Below are positions 18,782 through 28,127 of a stretch of DNA of 64,000 bases, piece after piece; the first letter of the stretch is position 1; every line of letters starts with the position of its first letter. Source of the DNA: Paenibacillus donghaensis (GTDB lineage: Bacteria; Bacillota; Bacilli; Paenibacillales; Paenibacillaceae); contig NZ_CP021780.1 in assembly GCF_002192415.1 (NCBI RefSeq), forward strand, positions 5,332,001 to 5,396,000, read 5' to 3'. The notes beneath the pieces are model-generated. The model worked only from the letters and a program-made list of their open reading frames with translations, ran no database searches and had not been told where the DNA came from. The position numbers and the translations under genes are program-made.

Positions 18782-21061
18782 TTACTTGATCGTCTTGTAT
18801 TTTCCGGGCGTGATGCCCTCGTATTTCTTGAATACACGAATAAACGCATGACTGCTTGCGAATCCGACCCGGGCTGCTGTCTCGTCAATGCTGGTCCCTT
18901 CTAGTAATAGCACCTTGGCGGCTTCTACGCGGGTCTGGTTAATATAGTCGTGGAGTCCCACCTTCCTCGTCTGTTCGCGGAACAACCGGGACACGTACTG
19001 CGGTGTCAGCCGAAATTGGTCTCCTATCAGTGACACGCTTAAGTCCTTGTCACTATAGTTCTCCTGCACGAACTCGATAACTTTCTCGCCGATTCCGGCG
19101 CTCGTCTGGACGTTCTGCTTGCTGCGAAGCACGCTGCATACCCGATCAAATATGTCGAGAATCTCTTGATGGAATTCCATCTTCGTGGAGCATGACAACA
19201 GTCGTTTAAGTGGACGCCATTCATCCCATGCGATGCTCGCTTGCTCTTGGTCGGGAATCGTCTTGATCAGCGTCGTTGCTACATCAACCAGGACACACTT
19301 CGCGATTTCATGTGACGCTTCCCTCTGGAACGCTTGTTGTATGACGTCGTCGATCATCCGCTTCGCTTTATCGAACTCGTCAGCCTTCAAGAAATTGATC
19401 AGAATCATCTGGTCGTTCACTGTGAAAAAGTAACTGCTTTCGCTCGGTTTTATATTCCCGTACCAGATCAACATCCCTTCCCCTAGCACGATACGGTATT
19501 CCTGGGCTTCCAAGGCTTGAAGAAATGCCTGATGTACGCCGTCCAAGCCGGTTTGCAGCTCACTCCCCACCGTCGTGAAGCGAAACTTATACCGGACCTT
19601 GATGAATTCGTGAGCTTGCGCCAAATCGTCCTCTATATCGTCCTTCCATTGCTCCGCATTATCCAGATCGACGTTCACGACCGCAGCGAGCATACCGTCC
19701 ACATCCGTGAAATGAATCGTTAAGCGGTCCTTGACCGAATCTGCGACTATATTGGACACAATAAACTGCGATAAGGCTATATCCTTTATTCCCCCCTCAT
19801 CGCTGTCGATATAGAACAACAGCACTGCAAAACGATCGGTCGTCCAAGACAAATTATGAGACTTCGCCAGCTCTGCTAACGGGACGTTCCGGTCCGCTTG
19901 ACCTTTCAATAACCTTCCCAGGTAGTAATCCTGCAGAACTCGAAGCTGCTGAACGTGTTTATTATTCATGTCGTCCCGCTCTCGAATGGTCTCGAGCACA
20001 CTTCTCCGAATGAACGAATACTCGTCCAAGTGCGCTCCGTTTCCCGGCAACGGGCTCCGGGAAAAGACGCTCATTAATTGTTTAACCGGATCGTAGTTTT
20101 TACGAGCGAAATAATAAATCACCGTGCCGCCGATTGCAAAGCAAAGCAAAAGCCCTAAGATGTTCATAGTCTGAATGTCCCTGGCGTGCTCCCAAAAGAC
20201 GTCGGTCGGAAACACGCTAATGTACCTCCACCCCGTCGTATTGGACGATTCGATCGTAATCATCGACTCGATTCCTTGGAAGGTGTAAGTAAAGGTCCCT
20301 GTCCCACGGTCGTTCCACTCCTGAATCGACGAAGGCTCAATCATCGCTACTTCTGCGTTCTGAAACAAGATTTGATCATTCGTATCCATAATGAACACTT
20401 GGCCTTGCTCCACCCAATCGATGTTTTCGAGCATGGTCATAATCTTCTCGGTATTGAGCGGCATGAGAAGCGTACCCGCCGGAACGTTACCCGATTGCAA
20501 TGGCAATGACCGAATGTAGGAGGGCGTATTTGCGATTTTCCCTTGGTTCTCAACCGGAAGCAACACATAACCTCCCGACTGAGGCCGGTTTATCAACTCA
20601 AGCCAGTCCTCGTAAGCGAACGTGTCGGTCTGATGCTTCATCTCGTAAAATACATGGTCGTTTATATAGGTTTCGCTTGAGAGTACCGACTGCAGAGGTT
20701 TCAAATAGAGATAAATCCCCTTAATAAAATCGTTCGTGGCTAGTAATTTGTTCAATTCTTGTTTCATCTTATATATATGGTAAGCGCTTTCTTTCTCGGG
20801 CGAAGTCAGCAATCTCCGAACGTCCGGATGAATGGACAGCTGCGCGGCTAGACTCTCCGTTTGAAGCAGCTCCGCGTCCACGATATATCTAACTTGTTGC
20901 AGCATGGCGCTGCTTGCCCGTTCGATCTCGTATTTCACGATTCCTCTTGTCTGGCTATATACGATTAAGCTAAGAATGACAGGTATGCATAGGATCACGG
21001 CGTACGATACGATCCATCGAAACGCCACACTTCGAGTGAAGTTTCCCTTTCTCCAATTCAA
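18782..21061 (-). CDS. AraC family regulator with membrane sensor domain (YesS/YtdP-like)
   Basis: About 759 residues from a TTG at 21061, chosen because GGGGG lies 7 bases upstream and the first upstream ATG (21097) has no ribosome site; the frame could start there. Order: transmembrane helix (about 10-35), extracellular Cache-like sensor (about 40-285), second helix (about 290-310), a long cytoplasmic linker, and two helix-turn-helix motifs at the C-terminus (about 655-755: SLIGDQFRLTPQYVSRLFRE and IDETAARVGFASSHAFIRVF). Such proteins sense an extracellular sugar and activate the adjacent transporter. It lies directly upstream of the permease operon. A cre-like site lies inside the gene. 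Confidence 0.9.
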   Translation of the reverse strand: MNWRKGNFTRSVAFRWIVSYAVILCIPVILSLIVYSQTRGIVKYEIERASSAMLQQVRYIVDAELLQTESLAAQLSIHPDVRRLLTSPEKESAYHIYKMKQELNKLLATNDFIKGIYLYLKPLQSVLSSETYINDHVFYEMKHQTDTFAYEDWLELINRPQSGGYVLLPVENQGKIANTPSYIRSLPLQSGNVPAGTLLMPLNTEKIMTMLENIDWVEQGQVFIMDTNDQILFQNAEVAMIEPSSIQEWNDRGTGTFTYTFQGIESMITIESSNTTGWRYISVFPTDVFWEHARDIQTMNILGLLLCFAIGGTVIYYFARKNYDPVKQLMSVFSRSPLPGNGAHLDEYSFIRRSVLETIRERDDMNNKHVQQLRVLQDYYLGRLLKGQADRNVPLAELAKSHNLSWTTDRFAVLLFYIDSDEGGIKDIALSQFIVSNIVADSVKDRLTIHFTDVDGMLAAVVNVDLDNAEQWKDDIEDDLAQAHEFIKVRYKFRFTTVGSELQTGLDGVHQAFLQALEAQEYRIVLGEGMLIWYGNIKPSESSYFFTVNDQMILINFLKADEFDKAKRMIDDVIQQAFQREASHEIAKCVLVDVATTLIKTIPDQEQASIAWDEWRPLKRLLSCSTKMEFHQEILDIFDRVCSVLRSKQNVQTSAGIGEKVIEFVQENYSDKDLSVSLIGDQFRLTPQYVSRLFREQTRKVGLHDYINQTRVEAAKVLLLEGTSIDETAARVGFASSHAFIRVFKKYEGITPGKYKTIK
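20778..20793 (-). promoter_or_regulatory. Candidate CcpA site (cre) inside the AraC regulator gene
   Basis: The minus strand reads AAGAAAGCGCTTACCA, close to the cre pattern WTGNAANCGNWNNCW with the palindromic AAGCGCTT centre. CcpA can block elongation from sites inside coding regions. Carbon catabolite control of a sugar locus makes sense, but the site is only a pattern match. Confidence 0.4.
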
Positions 21062-21132
21062 TTCTAATCCCCCTACATCGCTTTTCTTTTTGTACATTTT
21101 TTATCATAGCACGGACCCTATGGAGGCTACAT

Positions 21133-21163
21133 ATGTACAATTTGAACCTCAATGTACAGTTTG
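21133..21163. promoter_or_regulatory. Direct repeat upstream of the AraC regulator
   Basis: ATGTACAATTTG (21133-21144) and ATGTACAGTTTG (21152-21163) are direct repeats offset by 19 bp, nearly two helical turns, in the promoter region of the regulator. AraC proteins commonly bind such direct half-sites, so this could be an autoregulatory operator. Confidence 0.4.
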
Positions 21164-21267
21164 TGCACTCTTCGACGATTCTTAACTATTCTTATGAATA
21201 GGGGCTCTTCTAACTAAATACTCAGCCCACTGGACTACTCCTGATAAGAACATGGAGGTCATGTTTC

Positions 21268-21301
21268 GCAAACAAAAAAGCTTCAAGCTTAGAGCTTGAA
21301 A
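21268..21301 (-). terminator. Intrinsic terminator of the nucleotidyltransferase gene
   Basis: On the minus strand TTCAAGCT-CTA-AGCTTGAA is followed by GCTTTTTTGTTTG. It lies 51 bp after the stop codon of the minus-strand gene. Confidence 0.75.
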
Positions 21302-21351
21302 CCTTCCTGAATTATTGGATGATTAGATATCTTTAATAAGCTACGAAACAG

Positions 21352-22440
21352 CTACACCATCATATATCGATTATATAATTGCTCGAAAGTATCGTATTGT
21401 TCGACTTTCCTCCCTACCCTGTTGTATTCTTCCAGATATTCATCCATGGCCTGCAGAAACTGATCTTTAAATAAATGAAGATGATCTGAATCAAAATACT
21501 GCATTAAATCAAACTTTTTTGTTCCCCTTGATTCCGTCATTTCATCAAGAAAATTTTGTATGCCCATTGCTGCATGATAGGCATAAGATTTATCAGCTAA
21601 TTCTACACTTGCTAACATCTTATTGAGGTAGTTGGACCACAATTCCTCATAGGTGCCCCCCAAATTATCATAGTTCGGGACAGGTGGCACCACAAAATCC
21701 TTATACATTTTATTGTATAAATCATTGATGCTTTTCAGAAATGTATAGGATGCACTTCTGATTTCATCGATAGTCTTGGCATCTATCACAGCCATATATA
21801 TAATTTCAAAATGTTCAGGAATATAACGATATGTACCCATTTCTTCCAGATATCTCTTAAGTCCCCGTTTAAAATAGGTATTGTTCAAATTTGTTAGAGC
21901 AATGACCAGATTACTTAAAACTTCGCATGAAGCATACCTTACGCTTCCTATATCTTCAGAAAGTAATGCATTCGCATATTCCTGTTTTGCTTGGTCTATG
22001 CACTTTTTCGCTCTGCTGATACATTCTTTCCCTATAGGCTTTGCTAAAGTATCGAGCCCTCTCTGTTTATACATATTGAACTTTTCCATATATTCGGGTT
22101 TGGCACAATATAGTATTTGTAAATCTACCAGACACGAAATATTCTGACTCTCGAGATTCGCTGCATCTTCTATTCTTGTTTCCCATGGAGTGCAATAAAT
22201 ATCGTATCCAATATCCTCAAGTATAAAACACGAAGATATACCCCAGCCTTGGTTCTCGTTATTAATTATAATTAAATCAAGATCGCTTTTTTCATGAAAA
22301 TCTCCGGTACTAAAAGAACCTGTAAGCCCAATGATTGCAATATCCTCAGGAAAATCTCTCTTAGCACGTTCAATAACCATGCTGATAAGTTTTTCATTTT
22401 TAATTAAAATCTTTTGTCTATTAACATCATCCATATCCAT
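21352..22440 (-). CDS. Nucleotidyltransferase-fold protein of unknown substrate
   Basis: About 362 residues from the ATG at 22440, which follows GAGGGGAAAGGGAT; an upstream in-frame ATG at 22467 lacks a site. The N-terminal part has the polymerase-beta-type motif GLTGSFSTGDFHEKSDLDL (about residues 38-56) and a third acidic strand near GYDIYCTPWE, the layout seen in aminoglycoside nucleotidyltransferases. The C-terminal 200 residues are helical, as in kanamycin-type transferases. It is more AT-rich than the genes to its left. It does not match any resistance enzyme I can name, so substrate is open. It stands alone with its own terminator. Confidence 0.75.
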   Translation of the reverse strand: MDMDDVNRQKILIKNEKLISMVIERAKRDFPEDIAIIGLTGSFSTGDFHEKSDLDLIIINNENQGWGISSCFILEDIGYDIYCTPWETRIEDAANLESQNISCLVDLQILYCAKPEYMEKFNMYKQRGLDTLAKPIGKECISRAKKCIDQAKQEYANALLSEDIGSVRYASCEVLSNLVIALTNLNNTYFKRGLKRYLEEMGTYRYIPEHFEIIYMAVIDAKTIDEIRSASYTFLKSINDLYNKMYKDFVVPPVPNYDNLGGTYEELWSNYLNKMLASVELADKSYAYHAAMGIQNFLDEMTESRGTKKFDLMQYFDSDHLHLFKDQFLQAMDEYLEEYNRVGRKVEQYDTFEQLYNRYMMV

Positions 22441-22722
22441 ATCCCTTTCCCCTCTCCATTCCACCATAAGATGAGCATTTATTCCCCTTATTGATTTTAT
22501 TCTATAAGCAGATTGTTATAATAAGTATCCCGACTTTATCTATATTCAATCTATACCAACAAAACATCTCCGATTTAATTGCGGCGGTGCTGACCGAAGT
22601 TGCGTTAATGCTGAAAATTTCGCAGTGTCTTAATAAGAATCGTGATGAATAGATATAATCCATACGGAATTCTATAGGCTGACAAAACATATAAATTCTA
22701 TTTTCATAAAGGGGGATAAATT

Positions 22723-23382
22723 ATGCATACAGCCCAAGACTATGCCGCAACCGTCGATGCCCATACCTTCGCAACGTTCCTAGCGCTTGTTGAAGCGATC
22801 GTTCCACATACAGCTGTGCCTTGCGTGTTCGGGGCAGAGCCATCGGCAGGTGCCGTTGATTTATGCATTCACAAGTATATGATCTGGGAATTGGATCACA
22901 GCCTTTCACTTGCTCTAGGATTCCATCTGACTGTCGTTCCGCTATCCGCTTCTACCGCCATGATGCTCAATGCAGGCGCCGTTCAATTCGTTGCCTCGGG
23001 ACAGTCGCAGCATGCTCCTAACTACTCGAAGTGGGGGTGCAGTCCGTTCTCCTCACTTTCCCAGGCTGATCGGATTCGGGTACTCGCCATGCTGGAACAA
23101 TTGAATGTTGATCTGGGAACCTTGCCGCCCCCCTACCGAGACGATGGAGGTTTTCTCCGGTTTATGGTGGATTTTCTAAACAGGCAGACGATGTTCGGAA
23201 ATTACTCGGAGTGGTCTGCTTACGGGACGACCCGGCTTGCGACCCCCACGGAACGGAGGCTGGAATATTTTCCGATTAGCTGGAAACAGGTGGGATACCC
23301 TGGCGTTGTTCCCGGGTATCGCGCCCTACACGGTTATTTGTTGACTATTGAGCGAAAAGGAGGGGAATCCACTATTGTATAA
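22723..23382 (+). CDS. Small partner subunit of GMC oxidoreductase (gluconate 2-dehydrogenase subunit 3-like)
   Basis: A 219-residue protein behind AAAGGGGGATAAATT. TFATFLALVEAIVPHT near residue 16 and the later AVDLCIHKYMIWELD segment resemble the helical gluconate 2-dehydrogenase subunit 3 family, which chaperones or tethers a flavin subunit. Unlike classical members it has no Tat signal at the N-terminus. The following GMC oxidoreductase overlaps its 3' end, so the two are translationally coupled. The family call leans on this context and is moderate. Confidence 0.55.
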   Translation: MHTAQDYAATVDAHTFATFLALVEAIVPHTAVPCVFGAEPSAGAVDLCIHKYMIWELDHSLSLALGFHLTVVPLSASTAMMLNAGAVQFVASGQSQHAPNYSKWGCSPFSSLSQADRIRVLAMLEQLNVDLGTLPPPYRDDGGFLRFMVDFLNRQTMFGNYSEWSAYGTTRLATPTERRLEYFPISWKQVGYPGVVPGYRALHGYLLTIERKGGESTIV

Positions 23383-25099
23383 TGCAGATGAGATGTACGA
23401 TGCCGACGTAATCATCATCGGGTCTGGCGGCGGAGGCGCTGTCGCGGCCAAGGAGCTCGGGGAAGTTGGGTTGAAGGTGCTGGTACTTGAAGCCGGACCC
23501 TGGTACGGAAACAAACAATGGCAGAATCCAAATAGCGAACGCGGCAAGGAATGGAGCTCCGACTATAATGATTTGGATGTGGGGATATACAAGAAGATCT
23601 ACAACGCGTATGAAAACAACATGAACGATGTGGTATCCGGTGTATTTCGCTTTGGGCCTGCCGATCGCCGCCGCACGCCTTGGCACCGGGTCATGCGTCA
23701 GAAAGGTGACGTCTGGCAGCTATCGGGAGTAGGAGGAACGACCCAACATTATTGGGGTCAGTCGCCGCGCGCTTTTCCCGCTGCGGTTGATAATATTTGG
23801 CCGATCAGCTACCGTGAGCTGATTCCCTATTATGAGAAAGTCGAAGCCACACTGCCTGTCCAGTTCGCGCCTACAACGCCCAAAGAAGAGCTTTTTTACT
23901 ATGGCGCCAAAAAAGCAGGATGGCCGCTTAATCCAACTCTTAACGTTACGACTCCGGGATACCGCCCAAATCCGAATGCTATTCTGCCGACCAACGAACA
24001 TCTGATGGATCCCAATTACTCGTTGGAGCAACTATCCAACATGGAAGGATGCACTTTGAAGGGGAATTGCATGAACGGATGCTCAGTCGGTCCTTCGGTT
24101 GACCGAATCGCCAAACGAAGTACCCTTGTCAGCTACGTTCCGCTCGCTCTCAAAACCGGTAACGTCGCGATTCGGCCCAATTCCTTCGTAATCAGAATCT
24201 TAACGGCGCAAGATCCGAAAGAAGGACTTCGCGCGACAGGCGTGCAATTTCGGGATACATGGACAGGAGAAATCGGCGAGTTGACGGCCAGAACAGTTGT
24301 TATGGCTGCCGGATGCATCGAATCGCCGCGCCTTTGGCTGAATTCCGGGCTGCCTCACAACGCATGGGTAGGAAGAGGGTTAACCAATCATTGCTTCGAC
24401 TGGGTTGCAGGCGTTTTTGCTGAAAAAGATCTCATGAGTATTATGGGCATGCCGTCTGTGTATCCGTATGTGGGTCATACCTCGGGAGCCCGAGTCGATA
24501 TCCCAGGAATCGGAATCTTTCAAATTTCTTGCCTAAGCCCAGGATTGATGTCCTATTTGACATACGGATTCAGCGAAGCGGGATATGACGCCCTTAACCC
24601 GCCGGAGCCGGGAGCGCCGTGGGATATTCGCGGCCGGGTCGTTGGACCTCAGCTGAAAGAGCTGATGATGAACTATACCCGGACGATGAGTATGCTGCTC
24701 CTTACGGATGATGATACTCTCTATCGCAACAGGGTGGAGGTCGATCCGCTGTTGAAAGACGAGAACGGTCCGATTCCGGTCATTCATTATACCCCTAGCA
24801 CCAAGACGCTGAAAAGGCGTGATCAACTGGCCAGATATGCTTCCGAAACGCTGCGCCAAGCCGGGGCCCAAAAGATTATCCGTTCGGATTTACCCTTCAG
24901 CTTCATGCTCCATCTCGAATCCACGATGCGGATGGGATATGTCACCGATACGAACTGTGAGACTCTTCAAGTCAAGCGGTTGTTCATTGCCGATAACAGC
25001 GTGCATTTCAATGGAATCGGCGGTCCGAATCCGACGCTGACGACACAGGCACTTGCCACTCGAACAGCAGAAAAAATCGCCACCAAATATTTTGCTTAA
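23375..25099 (+). CDS. GMC family FAD-dependent oxidoreductase
   Basis: About 574 residues from a TTG at 23375, 9 bases after AAGGAGGGG; an ATG at 23393 is the alternative. The N-terminus holds the FAD-binding dinucleotide motif VIIIGSGGGGAVAAKELG. The PS-type second signature region follows, with SGVGGTTQHYWGQSPRAF. The C-terminal block NSVHFNGIGGPNPTLTTQAL carries the catalytic His and Asn expected of GMC alcohol/sugar dehydrogenases. Three CxxxC-like cysteines around EGCTLKGNCMNGC are a feature of membrane gluconate/sorbitol-type dehydrogenases. Substrate is unknown; a sugar or polyol is likely. It overlaps the small subunit by 8 bp. Confidence 0.85.
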   Translation: MYNADEMYDADVIIIGSGGGGAVAAKELGEVGLKVLVLEAGPWYGNKQWQNPNSERGKEWSSDYNDLDVGIYKKIYNAYENNMNDVVSGVFRFGPADRRRTPWHRVMRQKGDVWQLSGVGGTTQHYWGQSPRAFPAAVDNIWPISYRELIPYYEKVEATLPVQFAPTTPKEELFYYGAKKAGWPLNPTLNVTTPGYRPNPNAILPTNEHLMDPNYSLEQLSNMEGCTLKGNCMNGCSVGPSVDRIAKRSTLVSYVPLALKTGNVAIRPNSFVIRILTAQDPKEGLRATGVQFRDTWTGEIGELTARTVVMAAGCIESPRLWLNSGLPHNAWVGRGLTNHCFDWVAGVFAEKDLMSIMGMPSVYPYVGHTSGARVDIPGIGIFQISCLSPGLMSYLTYGFSEAGYDALNPPEPGAPWDIRGRVVGPQLKELMMNYTRTMSMLLLTDDDTLYRNRVEVDPLLKDENGPIPVIHYTPSTKTLKRRDQLARYASETLRQAGAQKIIRSDLPFSFMLHLESTMRMGYVTDTNCETLQVKRLFIADNSVHFNGIGGPNPTLTTQALATRTAEKIATKYFA

Positions 25100-25185
25100 C
25101 CGCCTGTCGAGACGGCATAATAAAGGACCACTCCTGATAAAGCGACAATAAATAAAAAGCCGACGGCCTTTCCAAAAAATCTCAT
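25096..25185 (-). CDS. 29-residue single-helix membrane protein
   Basis: A tiny open frame, MRFFGKAVGFLFIVALSGV and onward to VSTGG, starts behind AAAGGACGTGAGCAG. The central 18 residues are hydrophobic and should cross the membrane once. The stop codon overlaps the stop of the convergent GMC oxidoreductase gene by two bases. Membership of a known family is not established. The good ribosome site, compact helix and clean boundaries argue for a real gene. Confidence 0.5.
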   Translation of the reverse strand: MRFFGKAVGFLFIVALSGVVLYYAVSTGG

Positions 25186-25270
25186 CTGCTCACGTCCTTT
25201 CGCATTTATTCGTTAGTTATGCCAAAAGTATGCTCGACGATCAGGAAAGTATACCCTTCAACCCGCCAAG

Positions 25271-25322
25271 GGGCTATCTCAAAAGGTCTGAAAAAGACCT
25301 GAGAGTTAGCCCTATTTCTTGT
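25271..25322 (+). terminator. Terminator-like hairpin with insertion-sequence-end appearance
   Basis: GGGCTATCTCAAAAGGTCT, then a GAAAA loop, pairs with AGACCTGAGAGTTAGCCC and is followed by TATTTCTTGTTCTTT. It is a plausible terminator for the GMC operon. The GGGCTATCTCAAAAG sequence also resembles the ends of some Firmicute insertion sequences, so it may be a leftover end. Confidence 0.6.
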
Positions 25323-25391
25323 TCTTTAGTGTGCTTTATTTCGAATAATCCAATAGAGGATAGGGAAGGTTAATTTGGAAAGGGGTGGAAT

Positions 25392-26909
25392 ATGAAAGCG
25401 AAAAAAGGAGTATCTGATCCGTTCGAAAAAAAACTAAAGGAACTTGATTATGCAATCGAATCGAAGATATCCGATAAGTTGGACGACAACGAATCGGTCA
25501 TCAATCAATTGTTCGCCAATTGCTCCGATTTTGTGGTGCGCAGGCTACATATATTCGGCTCCATCCCTAGCATGGTCGTTTATTTTGATGTCTTGGTCGA
25601 CAATCAACTTTGGGACATCGGTTTCTTGGAGCCCTTGATGCTGCATGAATCCGTTTCTATTGACAGCCCTCTCCAGCTCTATGAACAACTGAAATTTAAA
25701 TTAGCTTCTATCGTCCAACCCCAAATCGCCTTGAACATGAATGAAATTGTTCAACGCATCGTCAAAGGAGAAGTCGTCTTATTCGTTGAATCCTTCACGC
25801 AGGCGTTCTCCTTTAGACTCAAAGACAAGCTGTATCGCCAGTTGGAGGAACCGACTTCAGAGGCCGTCATTCGCGGTCCGCAGTATGGATTTATCGAAAA
25901 GCTCGACATCAACCTCGCCCTCATTCGCCATCGAATCCGCACGCCCCTGCTGAAGACGGAGAAGCTCTGTGTAGGAGGACTTTCCCAGACCGACGTGGCG
26001 ATTGTCTACATTGAGCATATAGCACAGCAGAGCGTAGTCGAAGAGGTGAAGAAACGGATATCAAGCATCGACATGGACAGCATACTGGAATCCGGCTATA
26101 TTGAGGAATTGATCAGCGATCATCCCAATTCACCCTTTCCCGTCATTCAGTCGACCCAGCGGCCCGATTTAGTTTCGGGTTCCCTGGTCGAAGGCAAGGT
26201 AGTCCTTCTCATTGATGGTTCGCCGATGGTTCTCGTTCTGCCCATTTCGTTCTGGTTCGGGTTTCAGACGGCGGAGGACTATTATATGAACTTCATTTAC
26301 GCTACGATGCTGCGATGGCTGAGGTATCTATTCGCTTTTTTTGCGATCGCGCTCCCTTCCTTATATATTGCGGTTACGACCTTCCATCACGAAATGATCC
26401 CTACAAGCTTGGCCTTGAGCCTTGCAGCGGCACGGGAAGTCGTGCCTTTTCCGGCAATAGTGGAGGCTTTGATCATGGAAACGACGTTTGAGGCGCTCCG
26501 CGAGGCAGGGGTCCGTCTTCCCCGTCCCGTCGGCCAGACCATTAGTATCGTGGGTGCGCTTGTCATCGGGCAGGCTGCCGTTCAAGCAGGCATTATTTCC
26601 GCTCCCCAAATCATCATCGTATCCATTACAGGAATTTCCTCTTTCCTCATTCCCAATCCTGGCATGAGCCAGGCGATAAGCATTATGCGGTTTCCACTCA
26701 TGCTCTTCGCCGCAAGTTTTGGCTTATACGGTGTTGTAGTGTCCTTGATTGCCGTCTTGATCCATCTGGTGAACATGAATTCCTTTGGTGTCCCCTATAT
26801 GACGCCGATCGCACCGTTTAGCTTCTCCGGACTAGCAGATGCATTATTCAGAGCCCCGTGGCGGATGTTGTTAAGGCGGCATCATCATACAAAGCAACGA
26901 CTGGAGTGA
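25392..26909 (+). CDS. Spore germination receptor A subunit (GerXA)
   Basis: A 505-residue GerA-family protein behind AAAGGGGTGG. The large N-terminal cytosolic domain (about 1-270) carries SGLSQTDVAIVYIEHIAQ-like and RPDLVSGSLVEGKVVLLIDGSP blocks. The membrane part (about 280-490) contains PSLYIAVTTFHHEMIP and the conserved PFPAIVEALIMETTFEALREAG stretch. A subunits assemble in the inner spore membrane into nutrient-gated ion channels that start germination. It is the first gene of a gerXA-gerXC-gerXB operon; the next gene starts 9 bp after. Confidence 0.95.
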   Translation: MKAKKGVSDPFEKKLKELDYAIESKISDKLDDNESVINQLFANCSDFVVRRLHIFGSIPSMVVYFDVLVDNQLWDIGFLEPLMLHESVSIDSPLQLYEQLKFKLASIVQPQIALNMNEIVQRIVKGEVVLFVESFTQAFSFRLKDKLYRQLEEPTSEAVIRGPQYGFIEKLDINLALIRHRIRTPLLKTEKLCVGGLSQTDVAIVYIEHIAQQSVVEEVKKRISSIDMDSILESGYIEELISDHPNSPFPVIQSTQRPDLVSGSLVEGKVVLLIDGSPMVLVLPISFWFGFQTAEDYYMNFIYATMLRWLRYLFAFFAIALPSLYIAVTTFHHEMIPTSLALSLAAAREVVPFPAIVEALIMETTFEALREAGVRLPRPVGQTISIVGALVIGQAAVQAGIISAPQIIIVSITGISSFLIPNPGMSQAISIMRFPLMLFAASFGLYGVVVSLIAVLIHLVNMNSFGVPYMTPIAPFSFSGLADALFRAPWRMLLRRHHHTKQRLE

Positions 26910-26918
26910 GCAAAGAAA

Positions 26919-28097
26919 ATGACCAGAGCTTTAATGGCATGTAGATGCTTGATTATTCTCGTCTTCCTCGGATTGATGACCGGCTGCTGGGACCGCAAAG
27001 AGATGGACGATCTTGCATTGGTCATGGCCAGCGGACTCGATATCACCGATGATGGACAGCTCGAAATTACCCTGCAGATTGCCCTTCCCACGGGTATTCC
27101 CAGTGCCGTGCAGGCCGGGGGGAGCGGCAAGAAATCAGTCATCGTCATCTCCGCCAAAGGCAGCAACGCGTCGGAAGCTACGGGGCGATTGCAGCAGCAA
27201 TTGTCTCGTGTCATCTATTTCGGGCACAGAGGAGTCATCGTGATTGGGGAAGAATGTGCTCGGCATGGCCTAAATCAAGTACTCGATACGTATACCCGGT
27301 TACCCGAGAGCCGATACAACGGTTATGTGGTGACGGCTTATGGAAGCACAGCCAAAGAAATTTTGAACGAGCCCTATCAGCTAGAGCTCATTCCAGGTAT
27401 CGGCATCAACAAAATCCAATCCAGCAAAGTTAGCTTTGCCGTCAAAATGGACGAATTTCTTAATGCACTATCTTCGCAAGGGAGATCGCCGGTGACCGCC
27501 GCCATTAGGATTATTCATCAAGGCACCGATAGGGAAACCTTCTCAATCGACCGAGCTGCGGTTTACCAGGGAAATAAATTGTCCGGATTTCTGGCCCCCG
27601 CTGAATTGAAACTATTGCGTTGGTGGATGGGAGGAACCCAACAGATGAGGTTCACTCTGCAATTGGAACCGGAAGACGAACAATATAAGGGGACCATAGG
27701 CGTCGAATTGATGCAAAGCGGCAAGAAGATTCACACTTCCGTAAGGAATGAAATTCCAGAAGTATGGGTCAATTTTCATGCGGCGGTCCGAGTGATCGAT
27801 AATGATACGAGTCTGGACTTTAGCAGAAGCAATAATATGAGACTCTTGGAAACAGAATTGTCTAAACAAATCCAAACCGAGATACAGAGTATGTTAGCGC
27901 ATGTGCAAAAAAAATTAAAGTCAGATATCTTCGGGATTGGAGAGGAAATCCACATTGAGCATCCTTATGTTTGGAAAAAAATAAGAAATAAGTGGACTGA
28001 TATTTATCCCGTTGTTCCCGTGACCGCCGATGTTAACATCAAGATCAAACGAATGGGCAAAACGCAAGCACCCGCACATTTAAGAAAAACGGACTAA
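26919..28097 (+). CDS. Spore germination receptor C subunit (GerXC lipoprotein)
   Basis: A 392-residue Ger(x)C lipoprotein. The signal ends in LGLMTGCWDRKEMDD; the Cys near residue 22 is lipidated and CWDRKE is the family hallmark. The mature protein has the expected three-domain layout, with RVIYFGHRGVIVIGEE and YVVTAYGSTAKEILN in the N-terminal domain and a helical C-terminus ending before MGKTQAP. It anchors at the outer face of the inner spore membrane and works with the A and B subunits that flank it. Confidence 0.95.
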   Translation: MTRALMACRCLIILVFLGLMTGCWDRKEMDDLALVMASGLDITDDGQLEITLQIALPTGIPSAVQAGGSGKKSVIVISAKGSNASEATGRLQQQLSRVIYFGHRGVIVIGEECARHGLNQVLDTYTRLPESRYNGYVVTAYGSTAKEILNEPYQLELIPGIGINKIQSSKVSFAVKMDEFLNALSSQGRSPVTAAIRIIHQGTDRETFSIDRAAVYQGNKLSGFLAPAELKLLRWWMGGTQQMRFTLQLEPEDEQYKGTIGVELMQSGKKIHTSVRNEIPEVWVNFHAAVRVIDNDTSLDFSRSNNMRLLETELSKQIQTEIQSMLAHVQKKLKSDIFGIGEEIHIEHPYVWKKIRNKWTDIYPVVPVTADVNIKIKRMGKTQAPAHLRKTD

Positions 28098-28127
28098 CCA
28101 CCACCAAACGAAAAGAAGGGGTTCACC

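Noticed and set aside
21352..22440. Antibiotic resistance call for the nucleotidyltransferase
   Set aside because: The fold motif is present but no match to a named aminoglycoside or lincosamide enzyme could be recalled, so no resistance is claimed.
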